This document shows positions 8,503 through 18,907 of a DNA stretch of 64,000 bases, piece by piece. The translations under genes were made by a program, and so were the position numbers. The first letter of the stretch is position 1. Each line of letters opens with the position of its first letter. The DNA is taken from the NCBI GenBank assembly GCA_050951725.1, contig JBMNJO010000001.1:1178001-1242000 (forward strand), given 5' to 3'. The stretch comes from DTU052 sp050951725 (GTDB taxonomy: Bacteria > Bacillota > Syntrophomonadia > Syntrophomonadales > DTU052). The notes below the pieces were generated by a model that was given only the letters and a program-made list of their open reading frames with translations, was not told the origin of the DNA and did not search any database.

Positions 8503-10068
8503 TTACTGCAAAATTACCGGATTGCTATCGGCTTCGTTATTCAAATCATCGACAATATAAACCTTAATTACGTCGCCTGCTTCTACGTTAAAACCTGCCT
8601 GAGCTGCCTGAACCTGATCAAAATCAGCTCGGGTGGAGTTAATGTGCAACAGGTTACCGTTTCTTAAGTATGTAAAAACCACGGTTTCCTTTCCGTTGTG
8701 GGGTATTACCGGCTCAATACTAACCGTAAAGTATTTAAATCCAGATATACCAGGGTTAACAGTCATAGTGCAGATGCCTTCTGCGGTGGTCCCTGGGGTA
8801 TAGGTTGGGTCAGTAACATCAGGATTTACTGTATAACGCGGTTTTTCTTCACCTGGAATATCCCCTTTACTGATGGTGTAGGTTTCAATTAATTCACCAT
8901 CAGCTTTCCTGCTTGTTAGAGTCAGAACATCGCCTTCAATATCAATCAACTGATAATTGCTGCCGGTCTCCTCCCGGGCAATATAGGGAAAACCCTGCCC
9001 AAGTGCGTATTGCTTGGAACCCGAATTCCCCATCACATAAACAATGCCGTATGAATTATTCATTACTTCTCCCTGAAAAATCGGATGGGTACGCATATAG
9101 ACATGTTGATGCCCAACAAAGACCATATCAACATGGTATTGCTCCAAGATCGGTACCCAGTGTTCCCGGATGGCATCATCGATGGTTTTGTTATCATCAA
9201 ATTCCTGATAGGCGGGGTGGTGAAAGACCGCAAACCTCCACTTCTGGTCCGTATTCTGCAGGTCTTCCTGAATCCATTGCTTTACGTCGTCTGTTATTAC
9301 ATTGCTGGTGTCCAGAACCAAGAAATGAGCTTCTCCATAATCAAAGGAGTAAAACGCCCCACTTATTGTCTGGGGGCCGTTTTCCGGCAGGGCAAAAAAC
9401 TCGAAAAACAGGTTTTTGTCGTGGTTGCCTTTCGCTGGCATTACCGGGATCCGGGAGAATACACCGGTTGCCGCATTTAGGAACTCTTCCCACTCCTCAA
9501 TGTCTTCTCCATCATTGGTTAAGTCACCCCCCAATAGGGCAAACCTGATCTCGGGATTCTCCGCATAAATCCCTTCCACCATACTGCCCCACTGAGCATA
9601 CCCTTCCTGAACATCGCCCAGGTATAAGAACGTGAAGTCGTCCGGATTATTGGAAGTGGAAAAAGACAGGGGTTCGCTCCATGCTCCGTCCCTGCCAACC
9701 CGGTAGACGTACTGCGTACCGGGCGTTAATCCTGTAAGCGCGACTGTAAACCGGTAATCCTCACTGTCATCAAATTTGCTGCCGGTAGCGGTTATCAATT
9801 CAGCGGCGGAATAATCTCCATTAAATCCTTCTGACTCGGTATACTGGATGGTATTCGCATTCACATCCGGCGTTAACCAAGTGATAGTCTGCGATGTTGC
9901 AGGGTTCCCGGTCCAGGTTAGAATAACCTGATTAGGTCCGGCTATTTCCTCAGCCCAAGCAGACGCAGGGAAGAAGCAAAAGAGGGCAAAGAGGAATACG
10001 ACCAAATAGCTTATCCTGCCTGCCACTTGACCTTTTGGCTTTTTATAACCCACTTGAAATATCTTCAT
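8503..10068 (-). CDS. secreted purple-acid-phosphatase-like metallophosphoesterase
   Basis: 521 aa. Signal peptide to about residue 39 (A-W-A). A fibronectin-III-like N-domain (about 42-135: G-P-N-Q-V-I-L-T-W, Y-V-Y-R-V-G) precedes a metallophosphoesterase domain (about 145-355) with the metal ligand motifs L-G-D-V-Q, G-G-D-L-T-N-D, K-G-N-H-D, F-H-H-P-A-Y and V-G-H-Q-H. This is the bacterial purple acid phosphatase arrangement; the enzyme would hydrolyse phosphate mono- or diesters outside the cell. The final ~100 residues (Y-T-P-G-T-T-A-E-G-I through N-P-V-I-L-Q) are nearly the same as the C-terminus of the giant protein upstream, so that unknown domain is probably an interaction module. It lies between the giant gene and the SLH genes. 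Enzymatic class is secure; substrate unknown. Confidence 0.88.
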   Translation of the reverse strand: MKIFQVGYKKPKGQVAGRISYLVVFLFALFCFFPASAWAEEIAGPNQVILTWTGNPATSQTITWLTPDVNANTIQYTESEGFNGDYSAAELITATGSKFDDSEDYRFTVALTGLTPGTQYVYRVGRDGAWSEPLSFSTSNNPDDFTFLYLGDVQEGYAQWGSMVEGIYAENPEIRFALLGGDLTNDGEDIEEWEEFLNAATGVFSRIPVMPAKGNHDKNLFFEFFALPENGPQTISGAFYSFDYGEAHFLVLDTSNVITDDVKQWIQEDLQNTDQKWRFAVFHHPAYQEFDDNKTIDDAIREHWVPILEQYHVDMVFVGHQHVYMRTHPIFQGEVMNNSYGIVYVMGNSGSKQYALGQGFPYIAREETGSNYQLIDIEGDVLTLTSRKADGELIETYTISKGDIPGEEKPRYTVNPDVTDPTYTPGTTAEGICTMTVNPGISGFKYFTVSIEPVIPHNGKETVVFTYLRNGNLLHINSTRADFDQVQAAQAGFNVEAGDVIKVYIVDDLNNEADSNPVILQ

Positions 10069-10102
10069 CGGCCTGCTCCTTTAGTCATAATCTCCCGTTG
10101 CG

Positions 10103-10163
10103 ATAGCGCGGGGTAAAACTCATGGAACTCTATGGTTCTTCCGAGTTTTACCCCTCTCGCTAT
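10103..10163 (-). other. long two-level hairpin between giant gene and phosphatase gene
   Basis: An arm at 10105-10121 pairs with 10143-10161 (AGCG..GGGGTAAAACTC against GAGTTTTACCCC.CGCT, about 17 bp with minor mismatches), with an inner GAAC/GTTC stem. No clear T tract follows in the minus direction. It may be a terminator without a T tail, an RNA processing site or a stabilising structure limiting read-through to the phosphatase gene. Confidence 0.5.
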
Positions 10164-10186
10164 TCAATTCACAACGGTCTGAGTCA

Positions 10187-13100
10187 TTACTGCAGAATCA
10201 CCGGATTGTGGTCAACGGCGTTGGTGAGTTCATCAACAATGAAGACCTTGATTACATCGCCCGCCTGCACATTAAAACCGGCCTGCGCAGTGTCAACCAC
10301 ATCAAAGTCAGCTTTGGTGGAGTTGATCTGCAACTGGCTACCGTTTCGTATATGAGTGAAGACCACGGTTTCCTGACCACTGTGAGAAACCTTGGGCTCA
10401 ATCTGGGCGGTGAAAGTACTTGAATCCGGCTATACCAGAGTTAACCGTCATGGTGCTTATGCCCTCCGGAGTGGTCCCCGCGGTGTAAGCCGCATCAGCC
10501 ACCGGAGTTACCGTGTAAGCCGGATCTCCCGATTCTGAAGGTACCAGCTTAATGCTTACTATCTGGCCAATTGATTGTTTCCCGCTAAGATTGGGTCCTA
10601 CCAGACGGAGCGGCCAGTGTTTATAGTCTTCGGGTAGAGTGATCCCATCCAGTGTATTGGCGACGATGTAGTTGTTGTTGCGATCAATGTCCTGACTGTC
10701 GATAATTACCTCAGTGCCGTCCTCCGCCGTAATTATCACCTGGTAACCCGACTCCGCCAGGTCCCGATTAAAGGCGTTATCTGAGTGTTGGTCGGCATCG
10801 TCGACAAATCCAACCAGGAACCATAAGGGCATACCTTCCCAGACCCGGTTTTCAGAATCGGTGTAGCTTGCTTTGTGGTTGGCACCGAAGGTACAGGTAA
10901 GTGCTGATTCGAAATAGGTTTTGCTTACATCGACCTTTAATCCACCGATATCCTGACCATCGAGTTCCAATGTCCAATCGCCTTGCGGTACGGAGTATAC
11001 TCTGATCTCGGTAATATACTTGGCTGATAAGCCTGCACAGGACGGGTACATGATCCCATCAGCGCCATAATAATGCCAGTATGCTTCCGGCAGGGTCTCG
11101 CGCATATCCATTTGACTATAGACTGTGTCTTCTGGAGTAAAGAACAGGCGCATGCCATCTATATAATCGGGAACATATTTTCCGTCACCCCACCAGGCCA
11201 GGATGGCATCTCCCTGCCTTTCCTGCACTGAGGGGTCGGTGTAGATCGAAGAATAGGGGAGTTTGGTCTCCCAACCGTCTGAGGCCTTAAACACGATATC
11301 GGTTCCGGCTCCCATACCGCCCACGAAATCACATAGATCCTTGATGCGGGTGCCCTTAACAGCATTCGCTATCTTGAAATCATTTAGCTTTTCTCCTTTC
11401 TCGTCCCACGGATCTTCCGGGTCAAAGGTGACTCCCTGGTATTTGTATACCGTTGTTCCGTCACCAATTACGTCGAACCGACTTTGCATATCGAGGTAAT
11501 TAAATGTTTCTTCAGCTATGATGGTAGTGCCGTCTTCACCATATTTGACAATTCGGAGTTCGGGGATAGTTCCGCTTCCGCCGCTTTCGAAGGAGGTGAG
11601 CTTTATTTCAACAACCTTTCCTACGCTTTTACCGGTGAGGACTCCCGCATTGGCAACACCATTGCCTACCAGACGCAGGGGCCAAGTATCGGTAAGAGCT
11701 TCACCATTGCATTTATTGGCTATAATATAATCGGTGCTCTTATTGATATCTTGACTGTCAAAATCAACACTGTAGCCGTCTTCAGCTTTCACTACAACTT
11801 TGTAGCCAGCTATAGCCTGATTGTAGTCGTAAGTGTGCGGTATCCGGTCATCCACCCATCCGGCCAGGTACCAGAGGGGTATTCCAGACCATTTGTTACC
11901 GTCTACGTCAGTCCACTCGACCAGATGTCCGGAATGTGGGCAGGCAAGGCCTTGCTCAAACTCCGCCTGAGAAATAACATCACTGATCTTTCCATCAAGC
12001 GTAAGGTTCCAACTGTCACCTGCTGCGGGGGGAGTCTGCAGTTCAGGAATCTCGATCCTAGCGATGTTGCCGACGGCTGAACCCCCAAGGGAACCGTCGT
12101 CCTTGGTAACACCGTCGCCGACCAGGCGCAGCGGAGCAGCATCACCAGTCAGTGGCTGGCCATCATATTTATTCGCTACGATATAATTGTTGCTATTGGC
12201 TACATCTGCACCAGCGAAGGTCTTTGAATAATTACCATCACCAGCAATTACCGTAACATCATAGCTATCGGCCAGTGTGTCATTGAATGTCCAGTGGCTA
12301 CTCCTCTCTATATCATCTACCGTTCCTACAAGCACCCAAAGGGGAACACCAGACCAAACCTTGCCCTCATTGTCCGTCCACTCCTGGTAGTGACCGGAAC
12401 CAGTGCAGGCTAGTCCGTCTTCAAACTCTTCCTGAGTAATGATATCCCCTATTTCACCGACCATCTCCAGGGTCCATCCGGCAGGTGGTTCGGGAAGACC
12501 GGACAATTCAATGCGTACAATGTTCCCTACCTGTTGTCCGCCGGCTATTTTGGCACCTTTCAGATGTAGCGGCCAGCAGCCTTTATCTGATTCGGTCTTA
12601 AGCGGCAGAGGCTCTCCGTTAAGGGTATTGGCGACAATATAGTCGTCGCTACGTGCGATATCGGCACTAGCAAGGACGGTTGACCACCCATCACCGGCTA
12701 TCACCTTAACCTCATAGCCCTGAGCAGCCAGGTCGTCGTTAAAGTTGTAAGGGTTGTCTCCCACATCGGGGTCATCATCAACCATAGCCACCAGCATCCA
12801 TAGAGGAATGCCGCCCCATTCATTGCCGTCATCATCGGTCCAGGTAACTCGGTGTCCCGGCTGACCTAGTTCTTCAAACTGAGCTTTGGTAAGAGTCGCG
12901 TCCTTGGCCCCGGAGAGCTGAAGTGTCCAGTCGGAAGGTGTGGTTGCATCGGAATCCACCACCGTCAATACCGCAGCGGTGGCTGCTGCCTTAACTGCAT
13001 CGAGGTTGTTTTTATCAGTGGTTTTCGGAACATAATAGAACTCTACCGTATCGTTATCCACCAACTCAATGATGTTCAGAGCAAATTCCTGGCCCTCGTA

Positions 13101-16100
13101 GCCATCCTTAAAAACTCCGTTGACATAGGCAAACCATTGATTACCATCCCTTACATAAGGGTACGTTCCAATGTCGTCTAACAGAAGGACGCCGGAATCC
13201 GAATATTTCTTATCAGAAAGTTTATAGCTGAAGCCCTTAGCAATGGCAGCTTTCTGTAGTGCTCCCAACGGGGTGTTCTCTTTAACCGTGTACCCCTTCT
13301 CCGCTATGGTCACCGTAAAGGTTTCATCGGCCGACAAAGCCACTGGACCTTGGTAGAGAACGTCCATCGTCGATATAACAACAACAGTCTTAACTGCCGC
13401 GGCAGCCGCTGCCTGAACTGCATCGAGGTCGTTTGCATCAGTGGTTTTCGGAACATAATAGAACTCTACCGTATCGTTATCCACTAACTCAATGATGTTC
13501 AGGCCATATTCCTGGCCCTCGTAGCCATCCTTAAAAACTCCGTTGACATAGGCGAACCATTGATTGCCTGATTTTTGATAGGGGTACGTTCCAATGTCGT
13601 CTAACAGAAGGACACCGGAATCCGCATATTTCTTATCAGAAAGTTTGTAGCTGAAGCCGTTAGCAATAGCAGCTTTCTGTAGTGCTCCCAGCGGGGTGTT
13701 CTCTTTAACCGTGTACCCCTTCTCTGCTATGGTCACCGTAAAGGTTTCATCAGCCGACAAAGCCACTGGACCTTCGTAGAGAACGTCCAATACCGGTGCT
13801 GTACTTACCGTAATATAATCTGCCTTTGTCTCCTCATCACTACCGGCGCTATTGGTTACTGTGAGCTTGACTGTATAGGTGCCAGGCGCAGTGTATTGAT
13901 AGGATGGATTCTGTTCGGTGCTATCCACGTCACCATCGTTATCAAAATCCCATTCCCATGCAGTCGGCTCGTTAGTGGACTGGTCGGTAAACTTCACAGT
14001 TAGTGGCGCGGTACCACTGGCTTGGTCAGCGGTGAAAGCAGCTACCGGTGCATCTGCCGGAGCAGTGATAGCCCCATCCTGCCAGGCTCCCATCAAGGGA
14101 TAGTTGTCCTTATAGCTGGCAATGGTTGCGTATGGAGAATCTCCGATACCGTCACCATCATTATCTGTGCCGTCATAATTGCTCCAGTAGTTGCCCACAT
14201 GACTGCTGTACTGACTTCCCTTATATGTGTAGGTTAGTTCGGTTGAGGAATTCCAGGAGTTTTCGGTGTTACCGTTAAATCCTTCGGATAACTGAGTGGT
14301 ATTGTCAATAAAGTTATTCAGGTAGAAGACATTGCCGACAGGTTTAGTAGCGAGCTCCATTCCTGTGTCATTGTTGGAAATAGTGTTGTTAAAGAAAGTA
14401 TTGGAGTCTGCTGCCTTAACTCTTATGCCATATTTGTTTGAATCAGAGACGTTGTTGCTAATAGAATTGTTATCGGCATTATCCGCCACATAGAGGGCAT
14501 ATCCGGAACCGTCAGTATTGTTGGATAGCGTGTTTCCAGTTATGGAGTTACCGGTAGCGCCGAACAGATATATACCATATCTACCGCTTGAAGTACATGT
14601 ATTATTACTAACCGTGTTGTTTGTACCCGAAACGCTAATTCCCTGACTGTTTCCGGTGCAATGGTTATTCATTATGTTGCAGGAGGTGCAGGAGTTGGTA
14701 AGAACTATTCCCGATTTTCCCGTCGAGGTTGCTCCCGAGACAGTAAATCCGTCGACGGTAACGCTCTCAGCGGTAACCTTGAATACATCAACGTTTGCAG
14801 CAGCTGTTTGAACAATTGTCTGGGCCGTGCCGTTTTCGGAACGGATAACGAGGCTTTTGTCTATGGTTACATTTTCTGTGTAAGTCCCGTCTTTGACAAT
14901 AATAGTGTCACCAGCATTGGCCGCAGTCACGGCTTCCTGTATGCTGACAAAGTCAGATTCACCGGAATCATCCACATACCAGGTTTGGGCACCTGCCGGT
15001 GTAACCGTGACGTAGCCTTCTTTAAGCTCTTCGTCACTGCCCAGGTCATTGGTTACGGTAAGCTTGACCGAGTAGGTCCCGGCTACCGTATATTCATAAG
15101 AAGGGTTCTGTTCGGTGCTGTCCACTTGACCATCGTTGTCAAAATCCCATGCCCATGACGTGGGGGTTCCGGTTGACTCATCGCTGAATTGTACCGTTAG
15201 CGGAGCTTGGCCACTGGTTTTATCCGCACTAAAAGCCGCTACTGGCACATTTTGTGCTTCAACAATCGCCTGAGTTACGGTAGCCATGCTATAACCTTTG
15301 GCACTGACCGCAATTATATATTCTCCTACGTTTGTGAACACGTCAGCATCTATAGTTATTTTTCCTTCGCTGATTGAATACTGTTCCTCTGCTATTTCTC
15401 TTCCGTCAACGGTAATACGAGAAATAGCCGCCCGCCATGCAGCATCGTCAGTAAAAGCGATATCCACTGCCTGACCAACTTCATTGCCGTCAGTGTCTGC
15501 GTTCAACGCAGGTGGTGCAGCAACCGACTCATTGCTATAAATGCTTATTTTCGAAACAAACTGCACCGATAGCCCAGTAGTGGTCGGATATTCGCCATTG
15601 TAATAGTACCAGTATTCCGGATCAGCGGCCACGCGCCAATCCCAGTTGCCAAACACATGGTAATATCCTGAAGGCAATTGCGCAAGGGTGGTCGGGCCTG
15701 TTTTATATGTTGGTGCGGCAAACCAGACTAGGCGCATACCGTCGTTGTAGCCACTATCCGGGTACTTTCCGTCCTGATACCAGCATACAACCATGGGTCC
15801 TTCACGGTCTTCGTACTGGTAAACGTTTTTATAGGCAAATGTCTTCTTCAAGCCATCCCTTGCTTGAATTTGTAACGTATCACCCTCTGCCATACCACCC
15901 ACTAATTCGCAGAGGTCTTTAACATTGTTGCCCTTAACGGCACCCATATCCTTGACATCCCAGTTCTGGTCTTCTTCCTCGTTCCAACGAAGCAGTTCTT
16001 GCATATCTGGATCCGGATCATCCTTAAACACCGGGCCCTGGTGATAATAACGGGTCTCTCCGTCGCCCATGATTCCTATGTTCTTTTCGTCCATCAACCA

Positions 16101-16283
16101 CCGATAATCAACCTTCATCTGGTCCAGAACAGTCTTACCATCAACAGCGTACTTGGTGATGGTGAGCTCAGTGGTCGCTGCGGTCGCTGGTTGCGGCATT
16201 GCCAGGAGGGCGAATACTGCAATCACTAGAGCCAACGACATGAGCAGTCCCATTTTATGTCCATGTCTTATGAACTTGTTCAT
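10187..16283 (-). CDS. giant secreted multi-domain protein (molybdopterin-like, Hb-interacting-like, PKD, beta-helix, DUF4430 modules), frameshifted near its C-terminus
   Basis: The frame from ATG 16283 (AAAGGAG 7 nt upstream) gives 1961 aa and stops at 10398. The true C-terminus continues in another frame to TAA 10187-10189 and matches the phosphatase C-terminus. Dropping one T at about 10420 restores it, giving ~2030 codons. Order: signal peptide (1-35); a large PF00174-like module (37-245); a DUF1533/Shr-type Hb-interacting-like module (255-345); PKD (347-430); a NosD-like right-handed beta-helix (435-745) ending in N-Y-W-S-N-Y-D-G-T-D-N-D-G-D-G; PKD (750-830); two nearly identical DUF4430 domains (831-961, 971-1104); three short PF00174-like modules with W-T-D-x-x-G-N-x-W-x-G-I-P-L-W; a second large PF00174-like module; a fourth short one; and the shared end domain. 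No SLH or LPXTG anchor is seen. Likely a surface ligand-capture protein; ligand unknown. Confidence 0.8.
12965..13795 (-). repeat. duplicated ~415-bp DUF4430-coding segments
   Basis: Two adjacent segments inside the giant gene (about 12965-13370 and 13385-13795) each encode a DUF4430 domain and are nearly identical over long stretches, for example ggaacataatagaactctac in both. This is a recent tandem duplication. DUF4430 is related to the beta domain of cobalamin-binding transcobalamin/intrinsic-factor proteins, which bears on ligand guesses. Confidence 0.85.
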
Positions 16284-16400
16284 ATGTATCTCCTTTCCCC
16301 ATTGATTTTAATGAATCTCCAGTTCAAGGTAATCTGCAGTCCGGCTGGACTTGTTTCCTGGCCTTATGGACAACATTGTCCGTCCCGTTTTCACCTCCTT

Positions 16401-16556
16401 AACAAAATAAAAACCGGCTGGTCGAAAGAAAGCCAACCGGATCACATATCCGTATAATGGCTCCTTTCCAACACGGGAGGCCCGCCCGTTTCCAGGTGAA
16501 CCCTACCGGCCAGGTAACCATGGGGTATTTCCTTTAGGTCACCAGGCTCGGAGCAG
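16401..16556 (-). ncRNA. Moco-type riboswitch (copy A) with intrinsic terminator, leader of the giant gene
   Basis: In the minus direction the RNA begins CTCCGAG (16547-16553), then a GGTGACC/GGTTACC stem, GGTAGGG, GGAAACGG, GCCTCCC and TGGAAAGGAG (ends 16461). Those last elements recur in copies B and C and match what I remember of the molybdenum-cofactor RNA motif (RF01055), for example the GCCUCCC..GGAAAGG core of the E. coli moaA leader. A terminator follows: CCGGTTGG/CCAGCCGG stem (16414-16440) and TTTTTATTTTG. The giant gene starts 117 nt further on. Aptamer plus terminator is the classic OFF or ON switch arrangement. Structure is directly visible; family identity is from recall. Confidence 0.7.
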
Positions 16557-16563
16557 TATGTAA

Positions 16564-17911
16564 TTACCGGGTAATCAGGATCTGGCCGTTGCTTGGATCA
16601 TATTTCACCTCCGCTTCCAGAGTTTCAATGATAAAGCGCAAGGGAACGAAGGTACGTCCGGACGGTGAAATCACCGGAGCACAGTCAATGGTTTGTGACA
16701 CACCGTTGACCTTTACCTCCCGGGACCCTATCGTGAGAGCAATGTCCTTCCCCGTCGTCTTTGATGGTTACCTGTCTGGTTATCGGATCCCAGGCAACCT
16801 CGGCGTTCAAAGCCTCGCTGATAAACCTTACCGGAACCAGCGTGCGTCCGGCCTCAGCGTTGATATAGGGCCTCGCGTCCAGGGTGTAGGGCATACCGTC
16901 GACACTGGCTTCCGTCTTGCCAATGGTCAATTGGATAACCTTGGCGGTCGGTTTTGGGTCGTCCCCGTCACCAGCAATCTTGTAGGTAAAGGTGACGACC
17001 TCACTGTCCAGTTTGCCAGGTCCTATGGTTATCGCCTTGATAGTTGTATCCTGGTTAATGGGGCCGATGGGGCGATTGATGGTACCCAGGACGTCGGCTC
17101 GGGATGGCCACCAGCGACGGGCGACCCAGTTATACATTGGACTGTCCATGGTCGGGATGCTGCCATCGGTGGTGTAATAGATCTTGTCATCGTCAGTGTA
17201 AATGTTGCTCAGGGTGATTATGGACCCGACGGGCACTGTTCCACTGCCCGGGTTGGCCTGGGGGGCATCCCATTTTTGCGGTTCATCGGTAAGCACCTCT
17301 ATCCTGTGTAGGCCTTTGACGAATAGATTTCCGGTCTGCTCGGTAACTGTCCGCTGCCCCATCATCAGCAGCAGGGTATTGAGGTCGTTCATATACTTTG
17401 GATTATCACTGCCTTCAACGCTGACCAGACCGACGATCGGCTCCACCTCTACCTTGCCGGACGGATCACCGGGGATATGTCCGTCACCATCGGCACCGTT
17501 CTTAAAATTGGGAAACCGGTAACGTTTGTCCTCGAACAGCTCCTTTACTGTAAGTGTTACTGTGTAGCTGTCAACGGAAGTGAATCGAATCAGGGTGGCC
17601 TCCTGAGTCATCCCTGCCTGGGCCAGCAGGTCACTTAGCTTAACGCCCTTCCCTACATACCATTTTTTGGTGGGCCAGGTGTTGATGCAGCTGTAAACAT
17701 ACTGGCGCTGTTCCATATCCTTAAGCTGGTCCAGGGTAAACGTTGCCGGGTTAGTCACCCCGTCGCCGGTAATCTCCAGCAAGTCCGATGCGGCGGCCAG
17801 CGCTGGTACTGGTGTTAGCAAGGCCGACACACCAGCCAGCAGAAGCAGCGTACAAAAGACGGTGAGCATAAGAGCGCCCAATTTTTTATTCAAATCTGTA
17901 TGCATCCACAT
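16564..17911 (-). CDS. secreted protein with PF00174-like module, FN3-associated domain and copper-amine-oxidase-N-like domain; frameshifted
   Basis: The primary frame gives 408 aa from ATG 17911 to 16685. One extra C in the run 16750-16753 shifts the frame; removing it continues a textbook copper amine oxidase N-terminal-like repeat (R-T-F-V-P-L-R-F-I-I-E) to TAA 16564-16566, about 448 codons. Order: signal peptide (1-40), PF00174-like module (45-200) with Y-S-C-I-N-T-W-P-T-K, chitobiase/FN3-associated domain (205-310) with I-Y-Y-T-T-D-G-S-I-P-T, then the CuAO-N-like pair (320-448). This is the only clear copy in the island that keeps Cys at the position ligating Mo in sulfite oxidases and MsrP (compare C-V-E-A-W). 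It could therefore bind Moco where its paralogues cannot. It follows DUF2149 by 47 bp and is probably in the same transcript. Confidence 0.8.
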
Positions 17912-17958
17912 AACTCTCCTTATTGCGTCATCGCCCGCCCATAAAAGGCTAATAACCG

Positions 17959-18276
17959 CTACCTGTCGGTCAGCATAAATAACTGCCCGGTGGCCGGGTC
18001 TTTGTAGACCGTGCCCATTCGTTCGTAAATCTTGCCCTCTCCCTCGGTCTCAATCAGGTCGTCACGTATCTCGGGGTTGTCTATCACCTCCCGTCCTTGT
18101 TCCAGGTCAACCCGCTGTCCCAGGCCAAGATCAACATTCCAGTTTATGGCCAGGGCCAGCATCAGCCCACAGGCAAATACCAGCATGGCATCAACAATGT
18201 TTATAGCGCCCTCCAGAGGATTAATGTCTTCATCCCTCCAGCGCCTTCTTGACCTCAATCCCCCGTTCACGGGCAA
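17959..18276 (-). CDS. small DUF2149-type membrane protein, partner of the ExbB-like channel
   Basis: 105 aa: a basic N-terminus, the block D-E-D-I-N-P-L-E-G, one hydrophobic segment (about 28-48, I-V-D-A-M-L-V-F-A-C-G-L), and a short soluble tail ending with an M-Y/L-T-D-R type motif. This matches DUF2149 proteins, which I recall next to MotA/TolQ/ExbB proteins in methanogens, in clusters with CobN-like genes. Topology (one N-terminal TM, external tail) is like ExbD/TolR. The ORF overlaps the ExbB gene by 47 bp; a TTG at about 18258 may be the real start, shortening the overlap. It would complete a proton-driven two-protein motor. Confidence 0.72.
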   Translation of the reverse strand: MPVNGGLRSRRRWRDEDINPLEGAINIVDAMLVFACGLMLALAINWNVDLGLGQRVDLEQGREVIDNPEIRDDLIETEGEGKIYERMGTVYKDPATGQLFMLTDR

Positions 18277-18901
18277 ACACCTCCATCAAACTTTCCAACA
18301 GGGCCTCGAGAGTACTCAAATAATCCTCATACCACCTCTTCCGCAGCCGGGAAATGGCAAAAGCAATCCCCCCGGCAGCCAGGCCGGTCACCGTGGCATC
18401 AAAGGCCGTCAGCAGCGAATCAGCCAGGGTTTTGGTATCTCCCTGGCCCAGGGCGATCAAGCCCGGTCCCAATGGAATCAAGGTGGCCATCAATCCGAAC
18501 ATGGGCCCTAAGCGGGTCACCAGATCAGTCCGATTGGTAATCCGGACGTAATGGAGCTCCTCCCGGGCCAGTAACCGCCGCGCCAATGCCTGCAACGACG
18601 CCGCTGGCAGATCCCGGTTCTCGATCAGGTCGCCGATAGCCGTTTTCTGACGACGGAACAACCGGCTGCTCTCTATCTGCTCCTTGATCCCCCCGGCATC
18701 TTTCCCCTGAAAAGAGGCTATCATCTCCGGAACATTCACCTTCATCTTCCGTCGTTCAGCTATGGCTTCAACCAGTACCCCTCCCAGCTCAAGTACTGAC
18801 AATGCCAATAACAATAAAAGTACAGTGATAGTAGGTACCAACAGCCCTGATGAAATGGTGTGCATAGTGTCCGTTAGTGGTGCTAAAACAGTTTCTGTCA
18901 C
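18230..18901 (-). CDS. MotA/TolQ/ExbB proton-channel family protein
   Basis: 223 aa with an N-terminal TM (about 17-40), a long cytoplasmic region, and two further TMs (about 125-148 and 160-182). Diagnostic features are R-L-G-P-M-F-G-L-M-A-T-L-I-P-L-G-P-G-L and F-D-A-T-V-T-G-L-A-A-G-G-I-A-F-A-I, the TolQ/ExbB channel helices. These proteins use proton flow to move an ExbD/TolR partner that acts across the envelope; the DUF2149 gene downstream is the likely partner. It starts 6 bp after the 548-aa gene, so they form an operon. An ExbB-type motor dedicated to surface proteins in an apparently single-membrane Firmicute has no obvious TonB target, so its job here is open. Confidence 0.85.
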   Translation of the reverse strand: MTETVLAPLTDTMHTISSGLLVPTITVLLLLLALSVLELGGVLVEAIAERRKMKVNVPEMIASFQGKDAGGIKEQIESSRLFRRQKTAIGDLIENRDLPAASLQALARRLLAREELHYVRITNRTDLVTRLGPMFGLMATLIPLGPGLIALGQGDTKTLADSLLTAFDATVTGLAAGGIAFAISRLRKRWYEDYLSTLEALLESLMEVFARERGIEVKKALEG

Positions 18902-18907
18902 TTTGCT

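Noticed and set aside
18230..18276. Long overlap of DUF2149 and ExbB frames as a programmed frameshift
   Set aside because: Both frames have complete independent domains and a later TTG start for DUF2149 would shorten the overlap; ordinary coupled genes are simpler.
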